From: Chitinophaga sp. LS1
GTDB taxonomy: Bacteria > Bacteroidota > Bacteroidia > Chitinophagales > Chitinophagaceae
Length of the DNA stretch: 64,000 bases
NCBI RefSeq assembly: GCF_034274695.1
Contig: NZ_CP128362.1
Span: 1,302,001-1,366,000 of the forward strand
Direction: 5' to 3'
The position numbers and the translations under genes were made by a program. The notes below the pieces were generated by a model. That model did no database searches and had not been told where the DNA came from. It worked only from the letters and a program-made list of their open reading frames with translations. This document shows positions 27,501 through 36,815 of the stretch, one piece after another; within the stretch, counting starts at the first letter, position 1, and each line of letters opens with the position of its first letter.

Positions 27501-30119
27501 GCTGCTATGCTCGTGTTCACTTCTGACAAGAGTAAATACAATGTAGGTGAAGACGTGAACCTCACCATTCCAAGTAGTGAAGGAGGTCGTGGCCTCATCA
27601 GCATTGAATCAGGCAGCAAGGTGCTGAAATCCTTCTGGGTAAATACAAAGAAAGGACAGACGACCTTCAGCTTCAAGGTGGACAAATCCATGGCGCCTAA
27701 TATATACGTGAACATTAGTTTGCTGCAACCACATGCACAAACAGCGAACGATCTGCCTATCCGCATGTATGGCGTAATACCACTGACGATCGAAGATGCA
27801 AATACCATCCTCAGTCCGGTGATCACCATGGCCGATAAACTGGAACCTGAACAGAACGCCAGCATCACCGTATCTGAAGCAAAAGGTAAATCCATGACCT
27901 ATACCATCGCCATTGTCGATGAAGGTCTGCTGGATCTGACCCGCTTCAAAACACCTGATCCACATAGTACCTTCTATGCAAGAGAAGCATTGGGTGTAAA
28001 AACCTGGGATATCTTCGACTATGTGATCGGTGCATGGGGTGGCGATATGGAACGCATTCTGAGTATAGGTGGTGACGAAGGTCTGAACAAAAATGCAGGC
28101 GCTGCAAAAGCAAACCGCTTCAAACCAGTTGTATTATACATGGGTCCATTCACCCTGAAAGGTGGTGAAAAGAAAACACACAACTTCAAACTGCCTCCAT
28201 ACATTGGTTCTGTGAAAGCGATGGTAGTAGCGGGTCAGGATGGTGCATACGGTGCTGCTGAAAAAGTAGTAGCTGTGAAGAAACCATTGATGCTGCTCAC
28301 ATCACTGCCACGGGTATTAGGTCCTTCTGAAACCATTCAATTACCAGTTACCGTATTCGGTCTGGAAAACAATATCAAATCAGCGAAAGTAACACTGGCT
28401 ACCAGCTCACTGCTGCAAGTGGTGGGTGAAAGCACGAAGACCGTTACCTTCAATCAACCGGGTGAACAACTGGTATACTTTGATGTGAAAGTGAAAGCTG
28501 CCGTAGGTGTGGCCAAAGTAAAAGTAACAGCTACCAGCGGCGCTGCGAAAGCAGAAGAACAAACTGAACTGGAAGTACGTAATCCGAATCCACTGATCAC
28601 CACTGTACAGGATGGAACTGTAACAGGTGGTCAAAGCTGGACTGCCGATTACAAACCAGCAGGTATGGCAGGCACCAATACCGGTGTATTGGAAATCTCT
28701 ACCGTGCCTCCGATGAATCTGGCAAAACGCCTGAATTATCTGGTACAATATCCACATGGTTGTGTAGAACAAACTACTTCTGCAGCATTCCCTCAACTGG
28801 TACTGAACCAGCTGGTAGACCTGAAGAGCAGTGAAGCTGCCAATGCAGATCACAACATCAAAGCGGCGATCAACAGACTGAAAGGCTTCCAGACTTCCGA
28901 CGGTGGTTTGGCTTACTGGCCAGGTAATGCAGAATCAGATGAGTGGGGTACAAACTATGCCGGTCACTTCCTGCTGGAAGCACAGGCAAGAGGGTACGAA
29001 CTGCCTGCAAGCATGCTGGACCAATGGAAGAAATACCAACGTAACAAAGCAGCATCCTGGACACCACGCAGTACCAACTTCTATGGTGGCGATCTCACAC
29101 AGGCATATCGTCTGTATCTGCTCGCACTGGCCAAAGTGCCTGAGTTAGGTGCAATGAACCGTCTGAAAGAGTTCGCATATCTCTCTGATGCAGCAAAATG
29201 GAGACTGGCAGCAGCTTACAAACTCGCTGGTCAGCCGGAAGTATCAAATATGCTGATCAGAAATTTACCAACAAGTGTGAAACCTTATAAACAATTAGGT
29301 GGCACCTTTGGCTCTGATACCCGCGATAAAGCGATGATACTGGAAACACTCACGACCTTAGGTCAGACAGCACGTGGCAATGAACTGGTGAAAGAACTGG
29401 CTGCTGATATGTCGAAAGATGATTACTATAGCACACAGACCACTGCCTATACATTGATTGCGATTGCGAAGTTCTGCGGTACAAACAAGAATGGCGCTAA
29501 AGCCACCTTTACTTACAAGCTGAATGGTAAAGCAACCACTGTAAGTGCTACCTCTTACATCACACAAATCCCGGTTGTTACTACTACAGCTGGTAATGTG
29601 AGTGTGCAGAACACCGGTGGTAATATCCTGTATGCAAGACTGATCCTGCAGGGTCGTCCGGATGCAGGGCAGGAGCCTACTGTTCCAAACAATCCTGAAG
29701 TATTAGGGCTATCAGTAACTTATAGCACCCGTGACGGTCATCCGCTGGATGTAACGAACCTTCGCCAGGGTACAGACTTCATGGCGACTGTGAAGATCAC
29801 TAACCCTGGTAAGCGTGGATATTATGAGCAGATGGCATTGACACAGATCTTCCCAAGTGGGTGGGAGGTGATCAATACGCGCCTGCTGGAAAGCGATAGC
29901 GCCTTCCATAATTCACCGTTTACATTTATGGATATTCGTGACGACAGGGTGTATACTTATTTCAATATTGAAGAAGGTAAAACACATACATACAATGTAT
30001 TGCTGAATGCAGCTTACTTAGGGCATTATTACCTGCCAGCTGTGAATTGTGAAGCGATGTATGATAATACCATACAAGCCTTCCTGCCAGGTAAGTGGGT
30101 AGATATAAGTACGAAGTAA
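24546..30119 (+). CDS. Bacterial alpha-2-macroglobulin family lipoprotein
   Basis: A very large (1857 aa) envelope protein that should trap foreign peptidases. The signal ends in a lipobox (MSCFSAC, Cys at about 23). Repeated beta-sandwich (MG) domains follow, with GERGVWRPGDTLYLTF and DKSKYNVGEDVNL marking MG domains. At residue 1406 the thioester motif CVEQ lies in YPHGCVEQTTS, followed by the all-alpha TED segment (FQTSDGGLAYWPG). An intact CxEQ means covalent protease capture is possible. A 46-residue acidic, Tyr-rich insert lies around 455-500 (DYYSDGYGEK, DDEFWSRYDSYYPYG). The neighbour downstream is PBP1C, the classic partner of this family (YfhM with PbpC in E. coli). Confidence 0.95.
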   Translation: MHPKRNIAILTGIFCLLMSCFSACKQSRKAMNPELAKYIDAYTAGVISKQSTIRVQLSSNVNVTHTQNEPVTEELFDFSPSIKGKAYWVDATTIEFRPDANLTPGKTYTATFRLGKVINVEKALRSFDFEFRVMEPSYELQDFGLKSASNTSREKMVYTGAIVTADAEDPQQIEKVVTARAGSKSFPIKWEHNAAERTSKFTIENLTRAQDGWNLDLEWNGAPLKVELSGKKQLEIPAIGEFKVLDVKAIIDPEQYVLVQFSDPISVAQTLDGLIGISGVSDLRYTIEGSEVKVFAPKRLEGSFSVVINEGILNSYDEKLLQSFSANIDFENIQPSVSIPGKGVVLPESNKLVFPFEAVNLSAVDVTIIKIYENNIPQYLQRNDLNGTQDLRRVGRPVVEKTIRLDTDKSLNLHKRNRFFLDLDQLLRTEPGAIYRVTIGFRKAYSLMGCGAKTDDTKKEEQSEEDYYSDGYGEKIDEDDEFWSRYDSYYPYGYNWETRDDACSNSYYNKDRWASRNVFSSNIGLTAKRGNDNSMLIAVTDIRDTKPLMGVELELLDYQNQVIFKTKSDGDGLANFDLKRRPYLLIAKKGDERGYLKLDDGNSLPLGRFDVKGEEVQSGIKGFLYGERGVWRPGDTLYLTFILEDKQQKLPADHPVTLELYNPKGQLYRRINALQSVNGFYNFITATNPDDITGNWTAKVKVGGALFTKNLRIETVKPNRLKVKLDFGTRTTLSKDDASEGTLSAQWLFGATAQHLKAKVDVSLTQQATSFKNFAGYTFDDPVTHFEAEDKTIFESALSENGTAPVKVNLPLGKIAPGQLKANFEIKVFEPGGDFSIDHFSMPYNPFSTYAGIRMPEGDRTTGMLLTDQPHHISIVNVDNNGNLVRGSSSVQVELYKVRWRWWWDEDGEDDFTNFTQDSYNQLLKKETIALNNGKGTWDLQINSPDWGRYLVRVKDLKSGHTTGKSVYIDYPGWAERVQKENPSEAAMLVFTSDKSKYNVGEDVNLTIPSSEGGRGLISIESGSKVLKSFWVNTKKGQTTFSFKVDKSMAPNIYVNISLLQPHAQTANDLPIRMYGVIPLTIEDANTILSPVITMADKLEPEQNASITVSEAKGKSMTYTIAIVDEGLLDLTRFKTPDPHSTFYAREALGVKTWDIFDYVIGAWGGDMERILSIGGDEGLNKNAGAAKANRFKPVVLYMGPFTLKGGEKKTHNFKLPPYIGSVKAMVVAGQDGAYGAAEKVVAVKKPLMLLTSLPRVLGPSETIQLPVTVFGLENNIKSAKVTLATSSLLQVVGESTKTVTFNQPGEQLVYFDVKVKAAVGVAKVKVTATSGAAKAEEQTELEVRNPNPLITTVQDGTVTGGQSWTADYKPAGMAGTNTGVLEISTVPPMNLAKRLNYLVQYPHGCVEQTTSAAFPQLVLNQLVDLKSSEAANADHNIKAAINRLKGFQTSDGGLAYWPGNAESDEWGTNYAGHFLLEAQARGYELPASMLDQWKKYQRNKAASWTPRSTNFYGGDLTQAYRLYLLALAKVPELGAMNRLKEFAYLSDAAKWRLAAAYKLAGQPEVSNMLIRNLPTSVKPYKQLGGTFGSDTRDKAMILETLTTLGQTARGNELVKELAADMSKDDYYSTQTTAYTLIAIAKFCGTNKNGAKATFTYKLNGKATTVSATSYITQIPVVTTTAGNVSVQNTGGNILYARLILQGRPDAGQEPTVPNNPEVLGLSVTYSTRDGHPLDVTNLRQGTDFMATVKITNPGKRGYYEQMALTQIFPSGWEVINTRLLESDSAFHNSPFTFMDIRDDRVYTYFNIEEGKTHTYNVLLNAAYLGHYYLPAVNCEAMYDNTIQAFLPGKWVDISTK

Positions 30120-30152
30120 ATTGACTAAATTTACTTCCTCTCAATAAAATGG

Positions 30153-30185
30153 AGCGTGTATCAAAAGTAAGATACACGCTCTTTT
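30153..30185 (+). terminator. Terminator of the A2M gene
   Basis: AGCGTGTATC and GATACACGCT form a 10-bp perfect stem followed by CTTTTC. Confidence 0.7.
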
Positions 30186-30186
30186 C

Positions 30187-30346
30187 ATTCGGATACCTGA
30201 TGGAGCTAGGTTTGCATTTATGCAGTTCTAAGGAGGTTCATTTATTTTTGATACATCCTGCGTTTTATTCGGATACCTAATGGAGATAGGTAGTCCTTTC
30301 AGCACTTCTGAGGAGGTTTATTTATTTTTGATGCACGCTCATTTTT
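30187..30346 (+). repeat. Tandem 80-bp repeat carrying a duplicated -7 box
   Basis: Two copies (30187-30266 and 30267-30346) share ATTCGGATACCT, ATGGAG, AGGAGGTT and TTTATTTTTGAT. Each contains TATTTTTG (30243-30250 and 30323-30330), an exact TAnnTTTG match. The second would start transcription about 47 bp before the pbpC ATG. Confidence 0.75.
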
Positions 30347-30383
30347 TTGCCACGAGGGTGGCGGCCGGCTTAAAAAGAATTCT

Positions 30384-32759
30384 ATGTGGTTGCGTAAAAG
30401 AAAATGGTGGTTGATTGTTGCTTCCATCTTGTTAATAACATATATTTTTTGTCTCCCCTCCCGTTTATTTACGGCCCCTACTTCCTTTGTTATAGAAGAC
30501 AACAACGGCAGGCTGCTCAGCGCCACTATTGCCACAGATGGTCAATGGCGTTTCCCTGTTGATAAACCTGTACCTGAAAAATTTGCACGGTGCATTATCG
30601 CTTACGAAGACAAACGTTTTAATTACCACTGGGGTGTGGATATCATCGCCCTTGCCCGTGCTTTTAAACAAAACATACAACACCGCACTGTCATCAGTGG
30701 AGGCAGTACCCTCTCTATGCAGGTGATCCGCCTCTCGCGCAATAAACCCCGTACCGTATTTCAAAAGTTGATTGAAGCGGTACTCGCTACACGTCTTGAA
30801 TTCTCATATTCTAAAAAAAGCATCTTACAATTATATGCTGGCAATGCACCTTTCGGAGGAAACGTAGTAGGACTGGAAGCAGCTTCCTGGCGCTACTATG
30901 GCCGTGGTGCAGAACAATTATCATGGGGTGAAACGGCGGCATTGGCAGTATTGCCCAATAGTCCGGCATTAGTACATCCTGGTCGTAACAGGCAGATCTT
31001 ACTCACGAAAAGAAACCAGCTTTTAAACAGGCTGTGGAAGAATAAAACGATTGATAGCATCACCTGTGCGCTCTCTAAATTAGAACCTTTACCAGATCAG
31101 CCACAGGCATTGCCGCAGGATGCACCACACTTGTTAGATAGGTTCCGCAAAGATTACCGCACAGGCAGCACAGGTAGCACCCGTATCAAAACCACGCTGG
31201 AAGGTGATCTGCAAAGAAATGTTGCGAACATTGTAGAGCGCTATCACAATATTTACAAAGCCAATGGCATCAACAACGCTGCAGCAATTGTATTGGATGT
31301 AGAAACGGGCAATGCACTCGCTTATGTAGGTAATATCTATCATCCTGAAGATGCAGAAATGGAAAGCCATGTGGATATCATACAGAGTCCGCGCAGTCCG
31401 GGTAGTACATTGAAACCAGTGTTGTATGCAGCGATGATGACGGATGGCATGATACTACCACATAGTTTAGTACCGGATATTCCTACACAGATCGCAGGGT
31501 ATACACCACAGAACTTTGACTTAGGATATGATGGTGCAGTGCCTGCCAGCAGGGCATTGGCAAGGTCACTGAATATTCCGGCGGTGCGTATGCTACAGCA
31601 ATATCGCTATGAACGTTTTCATGCATTGCTAAAGAAAATGGGCATTACCACATTGCGACAACCCGCAGACCACTATGGTTTATCACTGATCTTAGGTGGT
31701 GGAGAAACCAATCTGTGGGAGATGTCTGGCATGTATGCAAGCATGGCGCGTACCTTGTTACATTTAGATCAATACAATGGTAAGTATGATGCAGATGATA
31801 TTCATGCACCCAACTATATACATGGATTAAAAAGACCTTCAGAACATGCACCTACAGACTATGGTGTGCTGGATGCAGGAGCGATCTGGTACACCTTCCA
31901 GGCAATGGAAGACGTAATGAGACCGGGTGAGGAAATGCTCTGGCAACAGTTTTCCTCTTCACAAAGAGTAGCATGGAAAACAGGTACCAGCTTTGGGTTC
32001 AGAGATGGATGGGCCATAGGTGTCACACCTCAATATGTAGTAGGTGTATGGATCGGTAATGCAGATGGAGAAGGGAGACCGGGGTTATTGGGCGTAGCAA
32101 CAGCAGCCCCTGTAATGTTTGATGTATTCAGATTACTACATACCAGTGGCTGGTTTACCACACCTTATAGCAAATTAAGAAAAGTAGAAGTGTGTAAACA
32201 AAGTGGCTACAGGGCCAGCGATCTCTGTCCAGACAAGGATTCACTATGGGTACCTGTGAATGGATTGCGTTCTGGCGTATGCCCTTATCACCAGTTAATA
32301 CATTTAGATCATACAGGTCAATACCGCGTGACGGCGAATTGTGAATCGCCATCCATGATGCAACATGTACCCTGGTTTGTATTACCACCAGCCATGGAGT
32401 TTTATTACCGTACCAGACATAACTATGCTGCATTACCTCCATATAGACCTGATTGTATCGCGACCTTATCAGCTGATAAGCCAACGATGGAAGTGATATA
32501 TCCCCGACCCAATGCACGTATATATGTACCTATAGAAATAGATGGCACAGCCGGAGAAGCAGTATTTACGGCCACCCACCGGGATACAAAAGCAAAGATC
32601 TTCTGGCACCTGGACAATAACTTTATCGGTACTACAGAAGAGTTTCACCAGATGGCTTTGCACCCGGCACCCGGTAAGCATATGCTCACATTGGTAGATG
32701 AAACCGGAGCTGAGGTGCATGTACCATTTGAAATTTTAGCGAAAGAAAAGGACAAGTAA
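30384..32759 (+). CDS. pbpC: Penicillin-binding protein 1C (bifunctional transglycosylase/transpeptidase)
   Basis: An inner-membrane enzyme that polymerises and cross-links peptidoglycan. One N-terminal membrane helix (WWLIVASILLITYIF) is followed by a GT51 glycosyltransferase domain with catalytic Glu at about 75 (AYEDKRF) and GGSTLSMQVIRL. The transpeptidase domain has S341 in SPGSTLKP, SLN at about 395 and KTGTS at about 532. A BiPBP_C-like beta domain closes the protein (VIYPRPNARIYVPIEIDG). Length 791 is normal. It follows the A2M gene, whose product is thought to guard the periplasm when the wall is damaged. Confidence 0.96.
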   Translation: MWLRKRKWWLIVASILLITYIFCLPSRLFTAPTSFVIEDNNGRLLSATIATDGQWRFPVDKPVPEKFARCIIAYEDKRFNYHWGVDIIALARAFKQNIQHRTVISGGSTLSMQVIRLSRNKPRTVFQKLIEAVLATRLEFSYSKKSILQLYAGNAPFGGNVVGLEAASWRYYGRGAEQLSWGETAALAVLPNSPALVHPGRNRQILLTKRNQLLNRLWKNKTIDSITCALSKLEPLPDQPQALPQDAPHLLDRFRKDYRTGSTGSTRIKTTLEGDLQRNVANIVERYHNIYKANGINNAAAIVLDVETGNALAYVGNIYHPEDAEMESHVDIIQSPRSPGSTLKPVLYAAMMTDGMILPHSLVPDIPTQIAGYTPQNFDLGYDGAVPASRALARSLNIPAVRMLQQYRYERFHALLKKMGITTLRQPADHYGLSLILGGGETNLWEMSGMYASMARTLLHLDQYNGKYDADDIHAPNYIHGLKRPSEHAPTDYGVLDAGAIWYTFQAMEDVMRPGEEMLWQQFSSSQRVAWKTGTSFGFRDGWAIGVTPQYVVGVWIGNADGEGRPGLLGVATAAPVMFDVFRLLHTSGWFTTPYSKLRKVEVCKQSGYRASDLCPDKDSLWVPVNGLRSGVCPYHQLIHLDHTGQYRVTANCESPSMMQHVPWFVLPPAMEFYYRTRHNYAALPPYRPDCIATLSADKPTMEVIYPRPNARIYVPIEIDGTAGEAVFTATHRDTKAKIFWHLDNNFIGTTEEFHQMALHPAPGKHMLTLVDETGAEVHVPFEILAKEKDK

Positions 32760-33069
32760 AGTACATTGTTCATCTAAAAATGAAATTAAACTACATGATT
32801 GTAGTCCATGTGCTATAAGTCTTTGCCTGTAAAAAAACTGTCAATCTAAACGGTACGACCACTTTTCCTGACTTTAAACCGGATACTGCAAAGTGAGGGT
32901 AATACAAATACCTCATTATGAAACCTATTGCATCAATGAATTAAGGGATAACAGCCCGGTGGTGTCAGTATTTTCTTATGAAGAAGCAACTACTGACGGC
33001 ACATACTATTAAAAATATCTGAAGCAAAGCAGACCAGCTATACATTAATTAAGAACTGATAATATTTTT
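32760..33069. other. Intergenic region, no gene called
   Basis: A short open frame (about 32890-33012) reads VIQIPHYETYCINELRDN, then SPVVSVFSYEEATTDGTYY, but it has no start codon. It may be a scrap of a lost gene or chance. Confidence 0.35.
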
Positions 33070-33100
33070 AACCACCTGGCTTTCAGGTGGTTATTTTTTT
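33070..33100. terminator. Hairpin with T run
   Basis: AACCACCTG pairs with CAGGTGGTT, then a T run. It is well separated from the pbpC stop, so it may end a longer pbpC transcript or the lost gene. Confidence 0.6.
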
Positions 33101-33181
33101 ACCTACCTACCAGATATCAGAAGAAACTAGATAAAGATTTTCCTTACATTATTTTTACTTGAAATATTTATTCCCTTATCT

Positions 33182-34351
33182 ATGAAGAAAATTTACTTAA
33201 TTGGTGCCATACTTGGTGCCCTGGTTTTCTATGCCTGTAAAAAGGAGGATAAAACCATCACTGTTACCAACACAGTGAATGACACTATCAATAAGACTGT
33301 TTGGTGGAGCGGTCAGGTTGACGCTAATACACTGACAGCTGCAATCAGTGTGGGTTATTCCACCAAAGTCGCTGATTCCGTATTACCATCCCCATCAACA
33401 TCTGCCGATGCCCCCGTACTGGATACCATGTACGAAAGAACTTACAGTGTAATAGAAGGACAATATCTGACCATCTATCCGCCAAATCTTTCCGGCTATG
33501 TAGCAGGTTATTATGTGCAGATCAAAGGAGCCAGTTCATATTTCAAAGTAAATTACTCCACTGCGAATACACAACGTAAAGCTGCAAGAGCAGCGATGCG
33601 TGCAAAGCTGGCAGCAAGTGGTGCGAAAAAGGCCTCTCAATTGCCTGCATTTGTCCGTGGTAGCGGCGAGGGTTATATCGACTCTTCAATTGTAATCAAA
33701 TTACCAATCTCCATCAAAGGCGATACTTTCTATGTGAAGTATGCAGCGTATGATACCTTGAACCGTGTGAGTAAACCTGTCACAGCTACAGTGATCGTAT
33801 TACCCCAGGGTAGTACTACATTCAACGATTCACTGGCTGGCACCTGGAATTATGCAAGATATAAATATTATGGTACCAGTTCCTATGACAATGAATGGAT
33901 AGTTGATACGCTGTATCCTTATACCCAGCAGTACTATACCTGCAACAATAATACTCTGACAGCATCCGAAGAGGCCACTGATATTTACCTGACTAGCTAT
34001 GCATGGACTTATCATTGGGCGTTCACGTTCAATAGTCAGTATACCTATTCCTCCTCTTATAGCGGTAGTTACAGAAACCTGGACCTTGATAATTCGACTT
34101 GTAGCAGCTATGCATATACTTATGCAAATAATTATAATGGTATCGAGACAGGTGCTATTTCTTATGATGCTTCCAAACATCGCCTGATGTTCATCTACAA
34201 TAACAGTGAAAGTGGCAACAGTTCAAACATCGATTTCAACTACTATTATTATTATGTATCTGAATTGACTGCCAGCAAACTGGTATTGACATATGATGAT
34301 AATGAGACTTCTGACTACCAATACCTGTACATGTACGAATTCAATAAATAA
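33182..34351 (+). CDS. Tyr-rich lipoprotein, copy 1 of a tandem pair
   Basis: A 389-residue lipoprotein (lipobox LVFYAC, Cys at about 19). The N-terminal half has a conserved block shared with the next gene: APVLDTMYERTYSVIEGQYL, IYPPNLSGYVAGYYVQIKGA, YIDSSIVIKLP, DTFYVKYAAYDTLNRVS. The C-terminal half (LAGTWNYARYKYYG...) diverges and is rich in Tyr, Ser and Asn, like secreted beta-sandwich proteins. No family recognised. It probably sits on the outer membrane. No operon partner besides its paralogue. Confidence 0.8.
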   Translation: MKKIYLIGAILGALVFYACKKEDKTITVTNTVNDTINKTVWWSGQVDANTLTAAISVGYSTKVADSVLPSPSTSADAPVLDTMYERTYSVIEGQYLTIYPPNLSGYVAGYYVQIKGASSYFKVNYSTANTQRKAARAAMRAKLAASGAKKASQLPAFVRGSGEGYIDSSIVIKLPISIKGDTFYVKYAAYDTLNRVSKPVTATVIVLPQGSTTFNDSLAGTWNYARYKYYGTSSYDNEWIVDTLYPYTQQYYTCNNNTLTASEEATDIYLTSYAWTYHWAFTFNSQYTYSSSYSGSYRNLDLDNSTCSSYAYTYANNYNGIETGAISYDASKHRLMFIYNNSESGNSSNIDFNYYYYYVSELTASKLVLTYDDNETSDYQYLYMYEFNK

Positions 34352-34386
34352 CTACACACTTTCCAAACTGAATTTAGATTAAACTT

Positions 34387-35496
34387 ATGAAGAAAATTAT
34401 ATTATCAGGTGTGTTAGCCAGTGTTGTAGCATTCTATGCCTGCACAAAGGAAGGAACCACCACCACTATTACAAATACTGTACACGATACTACAATAGTA
34501 ACAACCTATGCCAGTGGCATCGCCAATGCAGATACCCTGACTGCCGGTCTGAAAGTAGCTTATGGCAGCAGTGTAACAGGTACATTTCCTGCAGCGTCAG
34601 CTGATGCAAGTGCACCTGTACTGGATTCCCTGTACAATAAAACGTATACAGTGATCAAAAGCCGTTACCTGATCATCTATCCACCAAACGTATCTGGCAA
34701 TGTAGCAGGTTACTATGTACAGATAGCAGGTGCTGCTTCTTATTTCAAAATTGATTATACGCAGGCATACGGTCTGAGAAAAGCGGCAAAGCAAGCGAGA
34801 GCTGCTGCTACTAAAACACCAAATGCCCGTGGTATTGGTGATGGTTATATCGATTCTACCATCGTATTCAAATTACCTGCTACCATCAATGGTGATACTT
34901 TCTATGTAAAGTATGCAGCGTATGATACCCTGGGTCGTGTAAGTGATGCAATTACTGCAACAGTACTGGTATTGCCTGAAGGTAGCGATAAATGGACCGA
35001 TTCACTGACTGGTACATGGAACTACTATGGTCATAATTATTATTATAATGGCAGCTGGGAGTATACAGATTACCAGGTGGATACATTATATAATTATAAC
35101 CAGAACTTTGATTGTAATAATGATCAACTATCTTTTGGATCGACTTTAACTATTCCTTATTATAAAAATATTTACCACTCTTCTTACAGTTTCGATAACT
35201 ACTCATTTACCTATAGCTATTCAAATAATTATGGATACCTGGATATGAATACCTCAACCTGTAGTAATTATGTCTATAATTTGAATTATAGTGCCGATTC
35301 TGAAGAGGGAGGTTTTTCATACGATCCGGCCACCAAAAAGTTTACGGTGATCTATGACGGTTCTTCAAATGTAGATATTAGTTATGATAGCTATCATTTA
35401 GCTGAACTGACAGATAAGTATATGATTTTGTCTTACAAAGAGTCAGATAACGACTATAATGGGACGATAGATTACTACAAATACATAAAACAATAG
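34387..35496 (+). CDS. Tyr-rich lipoprotein, copy 2 of a tandem pair
   Basis: A 369-residue paralogue of the gene 35 bp upstream, with a lipobox (VVAFYAC) and the same middle block (APVLDSLYNKTYTVIKSRYL, IYPPNVSGNVAGYYVQIAGA, YIDSTIVFKLP, DTFYVKYAAYDTLGRVS). The similarity is high over residues 70-220 and weak afterwards, so the C-terminal ligand-contact part has changed faster. It ends at the shared terminator at 35506. Function unknown. Confidence 0.8.
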   Translation: MKKIILSGVLASVVAFYACTKEGTTTTITNTVHDTTIVTTYASGIANADTLTAGLKVAYGSSVTGTFPAASADASAPVLDSLYNKTYTVIKSRYLIIYPPNVSGNVAGYYVQIAGAASYFKIDYTQAYGLRKAAKQARAAATKTPNARGIGDGYIDSTIVFKLPATINGDTFYVKYAAYDTLGRVSDAITATVLVLPEGSDKWTDSLTGTWNYYGHNYYYNGSWEYTDYQVDTLYNYNQNFDCNNDQLSFGSTLTIPYYKNIYHSSYSFDNYSFTYSYSNNYGYLDMNTSTCSNYVYNLNYSADSEEGGFSYDPATKKFTVIYDGSSNVDISYDSYHLAELTDKYMILSYKESDNDYNGTIDYYKYIKQ

Positions 35497-35505
35497 CACT
35501 TTTAT

Positions 35506-35538
35506 AAAAAAGGCGTCCCGAATCCGGGACGCCTTTTT
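35506..35538. terminator. Bidirectional terminator
   Basis: AAAAAGGCGTCCCG and CGGGACGCCTTTTT around a short loop, between the convergent lipoprotein and rarA genes. Confidence 0.9.
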
Positions 35539-36797
35539 TAATATCCATATTTTTCTTTCCACAACCCTCTCAGGTGCTTCCTCATTTCATCTTCCCTTGC
35601 ATTCTTCCCCGGATCATACAGCTTCATTCCTTTGATCTGCTCTGGCAGATACTCCTGTGGAGAAAAACTGCCTTCATAATCATGAGAGTATTCATAGCCT
35701 TTGTTATACCCCATTTCTTTCATCATCTTTGTCGGCGCATTTCTGATATTCATCGGCACCGGCAGATCACCTGTTTTATTCACTACAGACAAGGCGTTGT
35801 TGATCGCCATGTAGGCTGCATTGCTCTTCGCAGAAGATGCCAGGTAAGTGGTACACTGCGATAATATAATTCTTGCTTCGGGATACCCGATCATCGTCAC
35901 TGCCTGAAAACAACTGGTCGCTAATAGCAATGCATTGGGGTTCGCATTTCCAATATCTTCAGAAGCAGATATCAACAATCTCCTCGCTATGAACTTCACA
36001 TCTTCTCCACCTTCTATCATCCTTGCCAGATAATAGACGGCTGCGTTCGGATCACTGCCTCTGATTGATTTAATGAAAGCAGAGATAATATCGTAGTGTT
36101 GCTCGCCTGACTTATCGTAGATAGCTACCCGTTGTTGTGCAATATCCATCACCTTCTGATCAGTGATCACGATAGGAGATTCCTGTTGCAGGGTGTTCAC
36201 CACCAGCTCAAATAAGTTCAGCAATTTACGGGCGTCGCCACCAGAGATGTTGAACATCGCCCGTGTTTCTTTCAGCTCTATTTGTCTGCTGCCTAACCAC
36301 TCATCCTTTTCCATGGCCTGGTGCAGGAGTTGTAACAATTCTTCCTCAGTCAATGGTTTCAACACATATACCTGGCTCCTGCTCAGCAACGCCGCATTTA
36401 CTTCAAAACTGGGATTCTCGGTAGTTGCACCGATCAGGGTGATGATCCCTTTTTCCACAGCGCCCAGCAAGGCATCCTGCTGACTTTTATTGAAGCGATG
36501 AATTTCATCTATGAACAACACGGCATATCCTTGTTTTCGGGCAATTTCGATCACTTCGCGCACTTCCTTTACACCAGCAGCAATGGCGCTGAGGGTATAA
36601 AAGGGTACTTCCATGGTATGCGCAATAATATTGGCAATGGTCGTTTTACCTACGCCGGGAGGCCCCCACAGGATCATGGAGGGAATTTTACCTTGTTGTA
36701 TGGCCTTGCGTAAGATGCTGTCTTTTCCGGTCAGGTGTTGCTGTCCCACCAGCTCATCCAGTGTCTGAGGCCGTAACCGCTCTGCTAATGGTTCCAT
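35538..36797 (-). CDS. rarA: Replication-associated recombination protein A (MgsA/WRNIP1 family AAA+ ATPase)
   Basis: An ATPase related to clamp loaders that works at stalled replication forks. Over 419 residues: RLRPQTLDELVGQQHLTG at the N-terminus, Walker A GPPGVGKT (45-52), Walker B LFIDEIHRFNKSQQD (about 95-109), sensor 1 GATTENPSFE, and the MgsA C-terminal tetramerisation domain (SAFIKSIRGSDPNAAVYYLA, ISASEDIGNANPNAL). Length and motifs are normal. It precedes nothing obvious in an operon; a small membrane protein lies 18 bp upstream and may be co-transcribed. Confidence 0.95.
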   Translation of the reverse strand: MEPLAERLRPQTLDELVGQQHLTGKDSILRKAIQQGKIPSMILWGPPGVGKTTIANIIAHTMEVPFYTLSAIAAGVKEVREVIEIARKQGYAVLFIDEIHRFNKSQQDALLGAVEKGIITLIGATTENPSFEVNAALLSRSQVYVLKPLTEEELLQLLHQAMEKDEWLGSRQIELKETRAMFNISGGDARKLLNLFELVVNTLQQESPIVITDQKVMDIAQQRVAIYDKSGEQHYDIISAFIKSIRGSDPNAAVYYLARMIEGGEDVKFIARRLLISASEDIGNANPNALLLATSCFQAVTMIGYPEARIILSQCTTYLASSAKSNAAYMAINNALSVVNKTGDLPVPMNIRNAPTKMMKEMGYNKGYEYSHDYEGSFSPQEYLPEQIKGMKLYDPGKNAREDEMRKHLRGLWKEKYGY

Positions 36798-36815
36798 ATA
36801 AAAGATCTTAACGGG

